Of a stretch of 64,000 nt of DNA, positions 17,895 to 28,124 are shown piece by piece. Made by a program: the position numbers and the translations under genes. The notes under the pieces were generated by a model, which saw nothing but the letters and a program-made list of their open reading frames with translations, was not told the DNA's origin and ran no database searches. The stretch spans positions 2,666,001-2,730,000 of the forward strand of contig NZ_CP088156.1 in NCBI RefSeq assembly GCF_021088345.1, in the 5' to 3' direction. Numbering within the stretch: position 1 is the stretch's first letter; every line of letters starts with the position of its first letter. The stretch is from Bradyrhizobium ontarionense. Its GTDB lineage: Bacteria; Pseudomonadota; Alphaproteobacteria; Rhizobiales; Xanthobacteraceae.

Positions 17895-20030
17895 TTAGGC
17901 CGCGCGCACGGCTTCCAGGAAATTGCCGACCTCGCGCTTGAGGCGGCCGGAATCGCCGGCGAGCGATTTCGCCGACGACAGCACCTCGGCGGAGGCCGAT
18001 CCGGTCTGCGAGGCTCCGCGCTGCACGTCGGTGATGTTGGCCGAAACCTGCTGGGTGCCGTGGGCGGCCTGCTGCACGTTGCGGGAGATTTCCTGGGTGG
18101 CCGCGCCCTGCTCTTCGACGGCGGCGGCGATCGCCGCGCCGATTTCGGCCAGCCGCTCGATCGTCGAGCTGATCGCCTGGATCGAATTGACCGATTCCTG
18201 CGTCGCGGCCTGGACCCCCGAGATCTGCTGCGAGATTTCGTCGGTTGCCTTCGCCGTCTGTTCAGCCAGCGCCTTCACCTCGGTCGCGACCACGGCGAAG
18301 CCGCGGCCGGCATCGCCGGCGCGCGCCGCCTCGATGGTGGCGTTCAGCGCCAGGAGATTGGTCTGCCCGGCGATGCTGTTGATGAGCTCGACCACATCAC
18401 CGATGCGCGCTGCTGCCTGCGACAGTTCGGAGACCCGGCCATTGGTCTGTCGAACCTGCTGCACCGCCTCGCCGGCCATGCGGGCCGACGCCTGGACCTG
18501 ACGGCTGATCTCGTTCACCGAGGACGACAGCTCCTCTGTCGCGGAAGCCACCGACTGGACATTGGCCGAGGCTTCCTCCGACGCAGCCGCCACGACCGTG
18601 CTGAGCTCCTCCGAGCGGTTCGCCGTGTTCGTCAGCGTATCCGCCGAGGTTTCGAGGCCCGAAGCCGCCGACGACACGGTGTTGACGATGTCGGCAATCG
18701 TTGCTTCGAAGCTGCGGGTGAGCCCATCGAGCCGGCGGGCTCGATCGATCTGAGCCTGAGCGTCGCGAGCGGCGGCCTCGTCGGACTCCTTTTTGGCGAT
18801 CAGTGCGTCCTTGAAGACCTTGAGCGCACGCGCCATGGCGCCGATCTCATCCTTGCGGGCCTCGCTCGGGATGTCCGCGCCCAATTCGCCATTGGCGAGT
18901 CGCAAGGTCACGCCGGTCAGACCGACCAATGGACCGATGACGCCACGCACGACGCCGAGAACCACGGCCACCGACACGATCGCGACCAGAAGCAGGATGC
19001 CGAGCGCGCCGAACAGGCGCAGCCGCGCGGCCTCGATGGCCTGATCGATCGCCTGATGCGCCGACTTCAGAGCCGCGTCGCGCAGCACGATCACATTGTT
19101 CAGCATCGGCGTGGTCCAGCGCCCCCACTCCTCCACAGTGACCGGCGAAGGCTGTGCATCGCGCGCCGCCGTGACGATCTGACGATAGCGGCGCTCGCCC
19201 TCTCCCATCAGGGTCGAGCGGACATGTTCGAGCGCGGCGGCGACCTCCGGCGCATCGCGAACGCTGCGCGCGGCAAGCTCGATCTGCTGCCACAGCAAGG
19301 TCACCTGGCCGCTCTGCTCGGTCACCTCCGAAAGGCGTGCCGGGGTCCAGCCTGTGTTTTGGATAAAGAAGCGAAGAACAGCGGAGCGCGCGCCGTTGAC
19401 GGTGCGCATCGCCTGCGCCAGTTGCGCCAGCTGGCCAGACGGCAGCAGGTTCTCGACATCGCCGCCGACACGCGACAGCTCGATCGCGGTCTCGTCGATA
19501 GAGGCATTCAGGGCTTCGGCCGCGCGCCCGAGACCATCGGTCGTCAGCGCCTGGATGTTGGCCGGGCGCTGGGCTGCCGGAAGCGCAGCCGCCCCGCGGC
19601 CCACGGAGCGGACCTGCTTCAGCGTCTGTTCGGCGGTGTCGACATTCCTGGTCGGCAGCCCCGCGATCTGCACCGCGGCCTTGGCCTGGACCAGCGACTC
19701 GTCGGTCGTCGTGATGGCTTTGTCCAGCTTGGCAACGTCGTCCGCCGAGGCGGATCCTGACGCGGCGAGCAGATTCCATTGGCTGCGCTCGAGCGGAATT
19801 TGCGCGTTCACCTTCATCACCAGCTCGAAGGCGTTGAGAACACGCGCCGCCTGTTCACGCTTGCGCAGATCGCCCCATCCGCTCCACGCCAGCGCACAGG
19901 CGAAGGCCATGGCAAAGAACCCGGTCAACAGATTGCCGGCGAGAATCTTCCATTTGAGACTGACCGCACCGGTCTCCGGCTTGAAGGTCTCGTGCTCCAG
20001 CATCGCGCGCTCGGACATCTGCAATTCCAA
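17895..20030 (-). CDS. Methyl-accepting chemotaxis protein
   Basis: 711 residues. A short cytoplasmic arm is followed by a first membrane helix (about residues 28-50), then a helical periplasmic sensor of about 270 residues and a second membrane helix near [25 protein letters not shown] domain comes next. The signalling hairpin tip appears as [20 protein letters not shown]. Long coiled coils flank the tip. No CheR/CheB-binding pentapeptide is seen at the C-terminus (LEAVRAA). It would report a small-molecule signal to CheA/CheW at the cell pole. The ligand is unknown and no che genes are adjacent. It ends just after a strong shared terminator. Confidence 0.92.
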   Translation of the reverse strand: MELQMSERAMLEHETFKPETGAVSLKWKILAGNLLTGFFAMAFACALAWSGWGDLRKREQAARVLNAFELVMKVNAQIPLERSQWNLLAASGSASADDVAKLDKAITTTDESLVQAKAAVQIAGLPTRNVDTAEQTLKQVRSVGRGAAALPAAQRPANIQALTTDGLGRAAEALNASIDETAIELSRVGGDVENLLPSGQLAQLAQAMRTVNGARSAVLRFFIQNTGWTPARLSEVTEQSGQVTLLWQQIELAARSVRDAPEVAAALEHVRSTLMGEGERRYRQIVTAARDAQPSPVTVEEWGRWTTPMLNNVIVLRDAALKSAHQAIDQAIEAARLRLFGALGILLLVAIVSVAVVLGVVRGVIGPLVGLTGVTLRLANGELGADIPSEARKDEIGAMARALKVFKDALIAKKESDEAAARDAQAQIDRARRLDGLTRSFEATIADIVNTVSSAASGLETSADTLTNTANRSEELSTVVAAASEEASANVQSVASATEELSSSVNEISRQVQASARMAGEAVQQVRQTNGRVSELSQAAARIGDVVELINSIAGQTNLLALNATIEAARAGDAGRGFAVVATEVKALAEQTAKATDEISQQISGVQAATQESVNSIQAISSTIERLAEIGAAIAAAVEEQGAATQEISRNVQQAAHGTQQVSANITDVQRGASQTGSASAEVLSSAKSLAGDSGRLKREVGNFLEAVRAA

Positions 20031-20255
20031 TCAAAGCGGGTAATGCCGACCAGCATCATTACTGGTGGGGCAACGGGACCTGCGCGATGGACCTTGGCAG
20101 CGTCTCTGCGGTGGATCGGCCAAGAACTCATCACGTCGAAGACGCGCGCCGCCATCATGATTAAGAGCAAACTACCACCAATCCCTTAAACCGAATGGAC
20201 GCGAGTGGTGCCTGGATGCCTCTCAAAAGATGAATTTGCACTGCAGCATGCGCAA

Positions 20256-21407
20256 CTACTCAGTCGTCATCGCATCCGACGGCGGCTCATGCAGCACCAC
20301 GCCGGATAGCGGATCGAACTCGCCGGTCCAGGGCATCCGCTCCAGCGCCGACTGCGTGTGCTGATAGCCGGCATTCCAGCGCACCGAAATACCTCTCGCG
20401 CTAAAATCGATGTCCTTGGTATGGCTCTCGCGATCGAGCTGCGGAGCTAACAGCTGGACGACGTGCATCCGCGTCTGACAGCCGTAGCTGACGAGATCGC
20501 GAACGGCAGGATCATTCCGGGCCGATTCCGGTAGGTGCGCGGCCAGCTGGTTGATGACGTGACGTAGCCGGTGGATCTGCTGCTGACGGGCGATATGGCT
20601 CGAGATCCGGCTCGAATACTGCACATCCTTGTGCCGGTTGAGCACCTCCGCCATCGTAGTCGGCTCCGTGCCTTGCGGATTCCACAGATTGATCGCAAAG
20701 ATCAGTGCGTCCTTGCGCGGGTTGTCGTCGAACACGACCTCGGTCGGCGTATTCGAGAGGATGCCGCCGTCCCAATACAATTCGCCGTCGATGCGTACCG
20801 CCGGAAATGCCGGCGGCAGTGCACCGGAAGCGAGGATGTGACGCACATCGAGCGCGCTGTCGCGGTTGTCGAAATAGTGCATTCGGCTGGTGCGGACATG
20901 CGCGGCCCCGACGGTCAGCCGCAGGCCGCCATTGTTCACGAGATCGAAATCGACCAGTTCCTGCAAGGTCTCGCGCAACGGAGCGGTCGCGTAGTAGCCC
21001 GCCTGTTCGGCACCGAGCGGATAGGACTCGCCGGCATGCGCCAGCGCGTTGGGACGAAAGAAGCCGGGAACGCCTTGCGTCACGGTCATCCAATAGGACA
21101 AGCGCTCGTTGAGATCGGGAAACGCCGTCCGCACGGTCCAGGCGGGCTGGCGGTGCATGCGCTTCCAGAACTCCCGAAGCCGCGCCATCCGCTCATGCAC
21201 AGGGCTGCCGGCGATCAAGCTCGCATTGATCGCACCGATCGATGTGCCGATGACCCAGTCAGGCTCCAAACCGGCCTCGTGCAGCGCCTGATAGACGCCG
21301 GCCTGATAGGATCCGAGTGCACCGCCGCCCTGCAGCACCAGAACCACCTGTCCGGGGATCTTGCTACGATCGATCGTCGCGCGTGCGCTGTCGTTGACCA
21401 CGGCCAT
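20256..21407 (-). CDS. Patatin-like phospholipase
   Basis: 383 residues from the ATG at 21407 with AGGAG just upstream; the open frame continues upstream without family similarity. Patatin features are the oxyanion loop LQGGGALGSYQAGVYQAL, the nucleophile serine in IGTSIGAINASLIAG and the dyad aspartate in YWDGGILSNTP. The C-terminal half has the DUF3734-like extension common in alphaproteobacterial members (RISSHIARQQQIHRLRHVIN). These act as phospholipases or lipid acyl hydrolases. No signal peptide is seen. It stands alone downstream of fixS and is probably separately transcribed. Confidence 0.85.
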   Translation of the reverse strand: MAVVNDSARATIDRSKIPGQVVLVLQGGGALGSYQAGVYQALHEAGLEPDWVIGTSIGAINASLIAGSPVHERMARLREFWKRMHRQPAWTVRTAFPDLNERLSYWMTVTQGVPGFFRPNALAHAGESYPLGAEQAGYYATAPLRETLQELVDFDLVNNGGLRLTVGAAHVRTSRMHYFDNRDSALDVRHILASGALPPAFPAVRIDGELYWDGGILSNTPTEVVFDDNPRKDALIFAINLWNPQGTEPTTMAEVLNRHKDVQYSSRISSHIARQQQIHRLRHVINQLAAHLPESARNDPAVRDLVSYGCQTRMHVVQLLAPQLDRESHTKDIDFSARGISVRWNAGYQHTQSALERMPWTGEFDPLSGVVLHEPPSDAMTTE

Positions 21408-21827
21408 GTCTCCTGTTCTCCCGCCCTCGCCCCGTCTTCTTCGCGATTCACATGCCGCCGTTACGCAGGCCCCGCCTTTCCTGCAGGGTCCAGCCACCGT
21501 CAACCGGAAGTGCACCGCCGGCAATCGATGCATCGCGCCGAGCAGTCCAGGTCGTATTGATAGGCGAATGAATTTCGCTTTGCGAGGCAATCGGGCGCAC
21601 ACGGCCAGCGGGCGGACGTCAGAAAGCAGATCGCAGCGGTCGACAAAGGCTATTGCACGCGAGACGGCGGGTATGGGCCGGCTGCGGCCTGGTGCCGGAC
21701 CAGCAGGCTCGTGGGAGCCATCCCGTTGCCTGCAGTCGTGTCGCGACCGGATCGCCGACACGATGACATGCCGCATCAACAGACAGCATCGGCAGCGCGG
21801 GCGAGCGCGATCTCGCGCGAACCGGCG
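21408..21827. other. Intergenic region between fixS and the patatin gene
   Basis: About 420 bases. No frame looks coding and I recognise no box, terminator or repeat. It should hold the patatin promoter and the end of the fixGHIS transcript. Confidence 0.35.
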
Positions 21828-22010
21828 TCAGGGCCGGCTGGGGGCCGGCTCGGGCGGCGGAGGCGCCGGCTGATCGTCATCGGCGATCGCGCGCCAGGCG
21901 GCGCCTTCGAGGTCCTCATACTGGCCGCTCTTGAGCGACCAGAGAAAGCCGGCCAATCCGGCAAGGCCGAGCGCCAAAGCGAGCGGGACGAGAATGATCA
22001 TCACTTCCAT
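21828..22010 (-). CDS. fixS: FixS/CcoS, cbb3 oxidase maturation protein
   Basis: 60 residues from the ATG at 22010 (MEVMIILVPLALALGLAGLA), one membrane helix, then FLWSLKSGQYEDLEGAAWRA, the conserved CcoS motif, and a Pro-rich tail. CcoS is needed for inserting haem and copper into cbb3 oxidase. Its start overlaps the end of fixI by 10 bases (ATGGAAGTGA is shared), which implies translational coupling. It is the last gene of fixGHIS. Confidence 0.93.
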   Translation of the reverse strand: MEVMIILVPLALALGLAGLAGFLWSLKSGQYEDLEGAAWRAIADDDQPAPPPPEPAPSRP

Positions 22011-24202
22011 GACGAGGCCTCCTCCGCAACCTTGCGGGCGCGCAGTGCATTCAGCATCACCAGGATCGAAGAGCCTGACATCGCTGCCGCCGCGATCAGT
22101 GGGGTCACGACACCGCTGATCGCAAGGGGCACCGCGAAGAAGTTGTAGCCGACCGCGAGCCACAGGTTCTGCCGCATCAGATGCAGCGCCTTGCGCGCGT
22201 AGTCGATCGCAACCAGCACCGGCGCGAGCGGACGGCCGAGGAAGACGAGATCAGCGGTCGCCTGGCTGAGATGCGCGGCCGAGATCGGCGACATCGAGAC
22301 ATGCGCGGCCGCCAGCGACGGCGCGTCGTTCATGCCGTCGCCGACCATCATCACCTTGGCGCCTCCGCGCTTGAGCTCCTCGATACGCGCGATCTTGTCG
22401 GCCGGCGTCACGCCGGCGCGCCACTCGCTGATGCCGAGCGCCTTGGCGGCTGCGGCCACCGCGGCCTCGCGATCGCCCGAGAGGATCTCGACCTTGATGC
22501 CGCGCCGCTGCAGACCCGCAATGATCTTCGCGGCATCGGGGCGCAGTCCCTGGCGCACCGAGAGCAGGAACTTCTCATCGCCGCGGCTGAACGCGACCAC
22601 CGAGGCTTCCGGATCGCGATCCGCATCCCGTGCAACCAGCGCCTCGGCGCCGCAGAAGGACGGACGGCCCAGCCTGATCTCGACGCCACCGACGACGGCG
22701 CGCACGCCCTGCCCGGGCTCCTCCGTCGCGCCCATCAGCGGCGACCTCGCCTTGGCGGCCTGGGCGACGGCAGATGCGACCGGATGATGGCTCGACAGCG
22801 CGAGCTGGCCGGCCAGCGCGAACACATCAGCCGGAATATCGGCGGCGTTGACGACCTCCAGCTCGGGCAGCGTCAAGGTCCCGGTCTTGTCGAAGATGAC
22901 GTGGTCGGCCTCGGCGAGGCGCTCGATCGCGTCGCCGGCATTGAGCAGCACGCCCGACTTGAACATCGCGCCCGAAGCCACGGTCTGCACGGTCGGAATG
23001 GCAAGGCCGAGCGCACAGGGACAGGTGATGATCAGCACGGCGATACCCGTGACGATGGCATCGTGCCAGCTCGCGCCCGCCAGCACCCAGCCGAGCACGG
23101 TGAGCGCCGCAGTGGCATGCACCACCGGCGCATAGAGCCGCGAGGCGCGGTCGGCCAGCCGCATGTAGCGCGAGCGGGCCTGCAGCGCATTGTCGAGCAG
23201 GCGCGTGATCTCGGCCAGCAGCGTGCCCTCCGCCGCCGCAGACACCTTCACCCGCAGCGTGCCGGAAATGTTGAGCGAGCCGGCGTAGACGGCCGTGCCC
23301 TGCTCGGCCGGCACGTACAGCGTCTCGCCGGTGATCAGGCTCTGGTCGATCTCGGAGCGGCCTTCGACCACGACGCCGTCGACGGCGCAGCGCTCGCCGG
23401 GCCGCAGCAGCACGAGATCGCCGGCGCGGACGGCCGCGACAGGCACCTCCGAGATCTCATCGGCGCCGATGAACTTGGTCGCGGTCTCCGCCTTCAGCGC
23501 GGCGAGATTGCCGGCCACCGCGCGCGTCCGCCGCCGCATGTTCTGGTCGAGATAGCGGCCGACCAGCAGGAAGGTCAGCAGCATGATCGCGGCGTCGAAA
23601 TAGGCGTGCTCGGCGTGGTGGAAGGTCTCGACGATGGACATGCCCAAAGCCAGGATCACGCCGATGCAGATCGGCACGTCCATGTTGACGTTGCCGCCCT
23701 TGAGCGCCCGCCAGGCCGAGCGGAAGAAGGGCTGTCCGGCATAGGCCGCCGCCGGCAGTGCGATGACGGCCGACAGCCAATGGAAGAAGTCGCGCTGCTC
23801 CGGCAGCATGTCGCTGACGTTGCCGGACCACACCGGGATCGACAGCATCATGACGTTCATGGTGGCGAAGGCCGCGACCCCCAGGCAGCGCAGCAGGAAC
23901 CGCGACTCCTCGGCCTCAGTCGCCTCTGCGCTCGCCTTCTCGAACGGATAGGCCTTGTAGCCGAGCTCGGCGAGACGATCGATGAATTTGGCCGGGTCGA
24001 GCGTGCCCTGCTTCCACTCGAGCGCCAGGCGCCGGTCGGTCAGATTGACGCGCGCCAAGGTCACGTCGGGCAGCGCCGACAGCCCGCGCTCGATCTTGGC
24101 CATGCAGCCGGCGCAGCTGACGCCTTCGACCGCGAGGTCGATGTGCTTCAGGCCTGCCCCGAGATCCTTGACGTAGTGCGAGAAGTCGCGCGTCACTTGC
24201 AT
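22001..24202 (-). CDS. fixI: FixI/CcoI, copper-transporting P1B-type ATPase for cbb3 oxidase
   Basis: 733 residues from the ATG at 24202, which has AAAGGGA about nine bases upstream; an alternative ATG at 24211 is too close to that site. Domains are an N-terminal metal-binding domain with GVSCAGCMAKIE, membrane helices including CPCALGLAIPT, the phosphorylation loop FDKTGTLTLPE and the hinge GDGMNDAPSLAAA. It exports Cu(I) to the periplasmic side for the CuB centre of FixN. Located between fixH and fixS in the standard fixGHIS order. Confidence 0.95.
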   Translation of the reverse strand: MQVTRDFSHYVKDLGAGLKHIDLAVEGVSCAGCMAKIERGLSALPDVTLARVNLTDRRLALEWKQGTLDPAKFIDRLAELGYKAYPFEKASAEATEAEESRFLLRCLGVAAFATMNVMMLSIPVWSGNVSDMLPEQRDFFHWLSAVIALPAAAYAGQPFFRSAWRALKGGNVNMDVPICIGVILALGMSIVETFHHAEHAYFDAAIMLLTFLLVGRYLDQNMRRRTRAVAGNLAALKAETATKFIGADEISEVPVAAVRAGDLVLLRPGERCAVDGVVVEGRSEIDQSLITGETLYVPAEQGTAVYAGSLNISGTLRVKVSAAAEGTLLAEITRLLDNALQARSRYMRLADRASRLYAPVVHATAALTVLGWVLAGASWHDAIVTGIAVLIITCPCALGLAIPTVQTVASGAMFKSGVLLNAGDAIERLAEADHVIFDKTGTLTLPELEVVNAADIPADVFALAGQLALSSHHPVASAVAQAAKARSPLMGATEEPGQGVRAVVGGVEIRLGRPSFCGAEALVARDADRDPEASVVAFSRGDEKFLLSVRQGLRPDAAKIIAGLQRRGIKVEILSGDREAAVAAAAKALGISEWRAGVTPADKIARIEELKRGGAKVMMVGDGMNDAPSLAAAHVSMSPISAAHLSQATADLVFLGRPLAPVLVAIDYARKALHLMRQNLWLAVGYNFFAVPLAISGVVTPLIAAAAMSGSSILVMLNALRARKVAEEASSWK

Positions 24203-24216
24203 GGTCGCCATTCCCT

Positions 24217-24717
24217 TTAGTTCAGCAGCACGCGATTCTTGGACATGAACATGCGCCGCCCGCTGGAGTCGCCTTCGAGCACCAGGTCCCACTGGCCGGG
24301 CGCAATCGCTTCCGCGGTGCCGCGATAGATGCCGATGCCGACCTCAGCGAGCGCGACCTCCTGATCGGCACGCTTGTCGGCGGGCCGCTCGAGCCGGCCC
24401 TGGAATTTCAGGCCCGACACCGGCTTGCCGCTCGCGTCGCGCGCATTGACCTGCAGGACTGCAGCACCATCCGTGCCACGTTCGATATGCGCCTCGACGT
24501 TCCAGCGCCGCGCCTCCTGGTCGCGCGCCGCCGTGATCTCCTTCTCGTAACCGAGACTGGCGCTATAGGCGCTGTCGACCTCGGTGCCCGGCAGCGTCGA
24601 AATCGCCATCTTCATCATATAGACGTTGACGCCGATCACAGTCCCGAAGAATGCGAGGAGCATGGCCAGCACCATGCGTCCGGTCAGCGGCTTGGATCGT
24701 TCTGAACGGCTGGCCAT
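24217..24717 (-). CDS. fixH: FixH, cbb3 oxidase assembly protein
   Basis: 166 residues with a single N-terminal membrane helix (MVLAMLLAFFGTVIGVNVYM) and a periplasmic domain ending GQWDLVLEGDSSGRRMFMSK. These are features of FixH/CcoH, which helps assemble and stabilise the cbb3 oxidase complex. It begins 20 bases after fixG and ends 14 bases before the fixI start, so it is within one transcript. Confidence 0.92.
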   Translation of the reverse strand: MASRSERSKPLTGRMVLAMLLAFFGTVIGVNVYMMKMAISTLPGTEVDSAYSASLGYEKEITAARDQEARRWNVEAHIERGTDGAAVLQVNARDASGKPVSGLKFQGRLERPADKRADQEVALAEVGIGIYRGTAEAIAPGQWDLVLEGDSSGRRMFMSKNRVLLN

Positions 24718-24737
24718 TGGCGGGCTCCTTCGGGTCT

Positions 24738-26204
24738 TTAAGGGCTGACGAAATTGTCGGCGGCGGAGGCGACGACGCCGAGACCGATGTCGGTGACGAA
24801 GAATTTGACGGGGATCGACTTGTCCGGATTGTTCTCGGCCGGCGCGGTGACCAGGAGACGCAGCTCCTCGGTCTGGTCGCGGCCGACCACGATCATCGGA
24901 CGATCCGGCGTGACCGAGTCGGCGCCGACGACATGGACGATTGCATTTGCCGGCCCCTCGATATCGATGGCGATCACGCGGTCGAAGCCGTGCTTGTTGA
25001 GCACACGCATCGTATAGGCATTGCGGACCGAGCCGTCCGAGAGCTTAACCGCGATCGGATTGCGGTCGTGCAAGACGTTGACGTCGAGCAGCGAGCGCGT
25101 GGCCAGCTTGTAGACCATGGCACCGCCGACCACGGCGATGATCGCGGCATAAGCAACCGTCCGCGCGCGTACGAGCTTGTAGACCGGCGGCTTGCCTTCC
25201 TGCCGGCGATGGATGTTGATGTCGTTGTCATAGGCGATCAGGCGCGGCGGACGGCCAATTTTGGTCATGACGGTGTCGCACGCGTCGATGCACAGGCCGC
25301 ACTGGATGCAATCCATCTGCGCCCCATCGCGAATGTCGATTCCAGTCGGGCACACCGCGACGCATTGCCGGCAGTCGATGCAGTCGCCGGCCGGTTGGCC
25401 GAGGGCGCGCAGCTCGGCGGCCTTCTTGACCGATGTGCGGGTCTCGCCGCGGTCGTAGCGGTAGGTGACGTTGAGCGCCCATTCGTCGGTGAGCGCAGCC
25501 TGGATGCGCGGCCAGGGACACATGTAGACGCAGACCTGCTCGCGCATGAAGCCCGCCAGCGTGTAGGTCGTCGCCGTCAGAATCGCGATCCAGATATAGG
25601 CCAGCATCGGTCCCTGGAAGGTGACGAGCTCCTTGACCAGCGTCGGCGCATCGTTGAAATAGAGCACCCAGGCGCCGCCGGTCCACCACGCGATCAACAG
25701 CCAGATCGAATGCTTGAGCACGATCTCCGAGATCCGCTCCAGCTTCATCGGATCGCTGGAGGCATCCTTCTTCATGCGCTCGCGCCGGTCGCCCTCGATC
25801 AGGCGCTCAACGGCATAGAACAGGTCGGTCCACACCGTCTGCGGGCACAGATAGCCGCACCAGATGCGGCCGCCGATCGCGTTCATCAGGAACAGGCCGA
25901 TGGCGGCGATGATCAGCAGGCCGGTGAAATAGTAGACCTCCTGCGGCCACAGCTCAATGAAGAAGAAGTAGAAGCGCTGGTTGGGGAGATCGACCAGCAC
26001 CGCCTGATCAGGCGCGGCGAGACCGCGATTCCAGCGGATGAAGGGCAGGAAATAGTAGACGCCCAGGCAGAAGCCCATCAGGCCCCATTTGATGCGGCGA
26101 AAGGTCCCGGAGACGCTCTGCGGGTAGACCTTCTTGTGGGCCTCGTAGAGCGGACCGTAATCGTCCACCGGCTGCAGGTCGTCCGGTTTTACCGTCTGGT
26201 TCAT
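24738..26204 (-). CDS. fixG: FixG/CcoG, membrane iron-sulfur protein for cbb3 maturation
   Basis: 488 residues from the ATG at 26204 (MNQTVKPDDLQPV). A GTG at 26261 also opens the frame, but it lies only 15 bases from the FixK box, upstream of where transcription should start, so it is rejected. Membrane helices carry HxxC-type sites, and a bacterial ferredoxin-like domain holds two clusters: CIDCRQCVAVCP and CIQCGLCIDACD. CcoG is regarded as a copper reductase feeding Cu(I) to CcoI. The C-terminal periplasmic Ig-like domain (PANAIVHVVGADSVTPDRP) is present. First gene of fixGHIS. Confidence 0.95.
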   Translation of the reverse strand: MNQTVKPDDLQPVDDYGPLYEAHKKVYPQSVSGTFRRIKWGLMGFCLGVYYFLPFIRWNRGLAAPDQAVLVDLPNQRFYFFFIELWPQEVYYFTGLLIIAAIGLFLMNAIGGRIWCGYLCPQTVWTDLFYAVERLIEGDRRERMKKDASSDPMKLERISEIVLKHSIWLLIAWWTGGAWVLYFNDAPTLVKELVTFQGPMLAYIWIAILTATTYTLAGFMREQVCVYMCPWPRIQAALTDEWALNVTYRYDRGETRTSVKKAAELRALGQPAGDCIDCRQCVAVCPTGIDIRDGAQMDCIQCGLCIDACDTVMTKIGRPPRLIAYDNDINIHRRQEGKPPVYKLVRARTVAYAAIIAVVGGAMVYKLATRSLLDVNVLHDRNPIAVKLSDGSVRNAYTMRVLNKHGFDRVIAIDIEGPANAIVHVVGADSVTPDRPMIVVGRDQTEELRLLVTAPAENNPDKSIPVKFFVTDIGLGVVASAADNFVSP

Positions 26205-26275
26205 GGCTGGCGGTACATGGCTGGGGGGTCTTCTCGCATTTGCGGCCGAAGGTATGCCCACCTCCGGCCGCCCGG

Positions 26276-26289
26276 TTGATCCAGCTCAA
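26276..26289 (-). promoter_or_regulatory. FixK box upstream of fixG (one mismatch)
   Basis: On the minus strand TTGAG-CTGG-ATCAA against the consensus TTGAT-N4-ATCAA. With the box centred near -41.5, transcription would begin near 26241, about 37 bases before the fixG ATG at 26204. Confidence 0.8.
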
Positions 26290-26317
26290 TTGAAGGGAAA
26301 GATCCGTTGGATTTCCG

Positions 26318-27190
26318 TTACTTTCCTCCGCCCAGCGAGTGGACGTAGACCGCCATCGCCTTGATCGTGGTGGGGTCGAGACGGCCTTCCCAGGCCGGCA
26401 TCACACCACCGCGGCCATTGGTGATGGTCTCGATCAGGGTCGCCTCATCCGCGCCATAGAGCCAGATCTTGTCGGTCAGGTTCGGCGCACCGAGGTCCGG
26501 ATTGCCCTTGGCATTGTCGCCATGGCAGGCCACGCAGTTCTCGGCGAAGATCTTGGCACCCGCCTTGGCGTCGTAGCCCGGCCGGGTCGGCAGTCCCGCC
26601 AGCTCCCGGACGTAGTTGGCGACCGTCACGATCTCCGCCGGCTTCAGGACACCGTCCTTGCCGAAGGCGAGCATCTGGCTTTCACGCGTCTTCGGATGAC
26701 CCGAGCGCACGCCATAGAGCAAGGTCTGCTGGATCTGCTCCAGCGAGCCGCCCCACAGCCAGTCGTCGTCGTTCAGGTTCGGGAAGCCCTTCGCGCCGGT
26801 CGCGCCGGTACCGTGGCAGGCGGCACAATTGTCGCCGAACACGGTTTTGCCCTTGGCACGCGCCAAGGCCAGCATGGCCGGATCCTTCTCGATGTCGGCA
26901 AGCGAGGCGGTCGCGAGCGCCGCCATCTTGCCGCCGCGGATCTTCTCGAGGTTGGCAAGCTCAACCGCCACGTCCGCGCGGGACGAGTAGCCGAGCAGGC
27001 CCTGGGTGTTGCTGGAGATGGTCGGCCAGGCCGGATACACGATCCAGTAGCCGATCGCCCAGACGATGGTGATGTAGAAGGTGATCACCCACCACCGCGG
27101 CAGCGGGGTGTTGAGCTCCTTGATGCCGTCCCAGGCGTGGCCGGTTGTGGCGGTGCCGGAGACACTGTCGACTTCGGTATGGTCAGCCAT
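26318..27190 (-). CDS. fixP: FixP/CcoP, dihaem subunit of cbb3 oxidase
   Basis: 290 residues. One N-terminal membrane helix (WWVITFYITIVWAIGYWIVY) is followed by two cytochrome c domains with haem sites NCAACHGTG and NCVACHGDN. Axial-ligand segments are seen after each, including GVMPAWEGRLD. FixP delivers electrons from the bc1 complex or soluble cytochrome to FixO and FixN. It starts six bases after the fixQ stop. It is the last gene of fixNOQP and is followed by the FixK box of fixG. Confidence 0.95.
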   Translation of the reverse strand: MADHTEVDSVSGTATTGHAWDGIKELNTPLPRWWVITFYITIVWAIGYWIVYPAWPTISSNTQGLLGYSSRADVAVELANLEKIRGGKMAALATASLADIEKDPAMLALARAKGKTVFGDNCAACHGTGATGAKGFPNLNDDDWLWGGSLEQIQQTLLYGVRSGHPKTRESQMLAFGKDGVLKPAEIVTVANYVRELAGLPTRPGYDAKAGAKIFAENCVACHGDNAKGNPDLGAPNLTDKIWLYGADEATLIETITNGRGGVMPAWEGRLDPTTIKAMAVYVHSLGGGK

Positions 27191-27196
27191 GATGAG

Positions 27197-27361
27197 TTAA
27201 TCCTCCCGCAACGGCATGTTCGCCGCCTCGTCGAAAGCGGCCTTGTTGCGAGGCCAGAGCGCGTAGGTCACGATCGCAATGAAGATTGCGACGAAGATCG
27301 GGGTCCACAGCGTCGTCACGAGTGACGACGCAATGTTTTCAACCGCAATGATGGGCTTCAT
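27197..27361 (-). CDS. fixQ: FixQ/CcoQ, small subunit of cbb3 oxidase
   Basis: 54 residues starting MKPIIAVENIASSLVTTLWT, with one membrane helix (PIFVAIFIAIVTYALWP) and a charged tail ending MPLRED. CcoQ stabilises CcoP in the complex. It lies between fixO (18 bases upstream) and fixP (6 bases downstream), the standard position. Confidence 0.93.
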   Translation of the reverse strand: MKPIIAVENIASSLVTTLWTPIFVAIFIAIVTYALWPRNKAAFDEAANMPLRED

Positions 27362-27379
27362 GATGTTTGCCTCTCGAAC

Positions 27380-28114
27380 TCAACGCAGGTTGGCTTTTTC
27401 GTTGTAGATCTTGAAGTCGACCAGCGTCCCTAGCATCTGCAGATAGGCCACCAGGGCATCCATTTCGGTCGGCGCACCCGCCTTGCCGTCGAAGTTGCGC
27501 ACCACCGCCTTGGGATAGCGCTTGGCGAGCGCCTCGGCACCGGCCCCGTCCGGATCGACCTGCGCCTTGAGGTCGGCCGCCGCATTGGCGATCTGGTCAT
27601 CCGTGTAGGGCACGCCCACCGCACGCAGCGTCTTCAGGTGATCGGCGGCGTTGTCGAGATTGAGCTCGGTCTCCTTCAGGAAGGGATAGCCGGGCATGAT
27701 CGACTGCGGCACGATGGCGCGCGGGTTGGTCAGGTGGGTGACGTGCCAGTCGTCGGAATATTTGTTGCCGACGCGGGCGAGGTCAGGCCCCGTACGCTTG
27801 GAGCCCCACTGGAACGGATGGTCGTACATGCTCTCCGCCGCCAGCGAGAAGTGGCCATAACGTTCCACTTCGTCGCGCAGCGGACGGATCATCTGCGAGT
27901 GGCATAGATAGCAGCCCTCGCGGACGTAGATGTTGCGGCCCGCCAGTTCGAGCGGCGTATAGGGCCTGATACCGTCGACCGCCTCGATCGTGCTCTTCAG
28001 GTAGAAGAGCGGAGTGATCTCGACGAGGCCGCCGATCGCGATCACCAGCAGGATGCCGATGACCAGGATGATCGAGTTCTTCTCGAAGACTTGGTGTCGT
28101 TGCCAGAAAGACAT
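27380..28114 (-). CDS. fixO: FixO/CcoO, monohaem subunit of cbb3 oxidase
   Basis: 244 residues from the ATG at 28114 ([20 protein letters not shown]), with GAGG eight bases upstream; a longer start at 28177 would overlap fixN. One membrane anchor, a haem c site [11 protein letters not shown] and the methionine-ligand region [10 protein letters not shown] are seen. FixO receives electrons from FixP and passes them to FixN. It begins 10 bases after the fixN stop. Confidence 0.95.
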   Translation of the reverse strand: MSFWQRHQVFEKNSIILVIGILLVIAIGGLVEITPLFYLKSTIEAVDGIRPYTPLELAGRNIYVREGCYLCHSQMIRPLRDEVERYGHFSLAAESMYDHPFQWGSKRTGPDLARVGNKYSDDWHVTHLTNPRAIVPQSIMPGYPFLKETELNLDNAADHLKTLRAVGVPYTDDQIANAAADLKAQVDPDGAGAEALAKRYPKAVVRNFDGKAGAPTEMDALVAYLQMLGTLVDFKIYNEKANLR

Positions 28115-28124
28115 GGTTGATACC

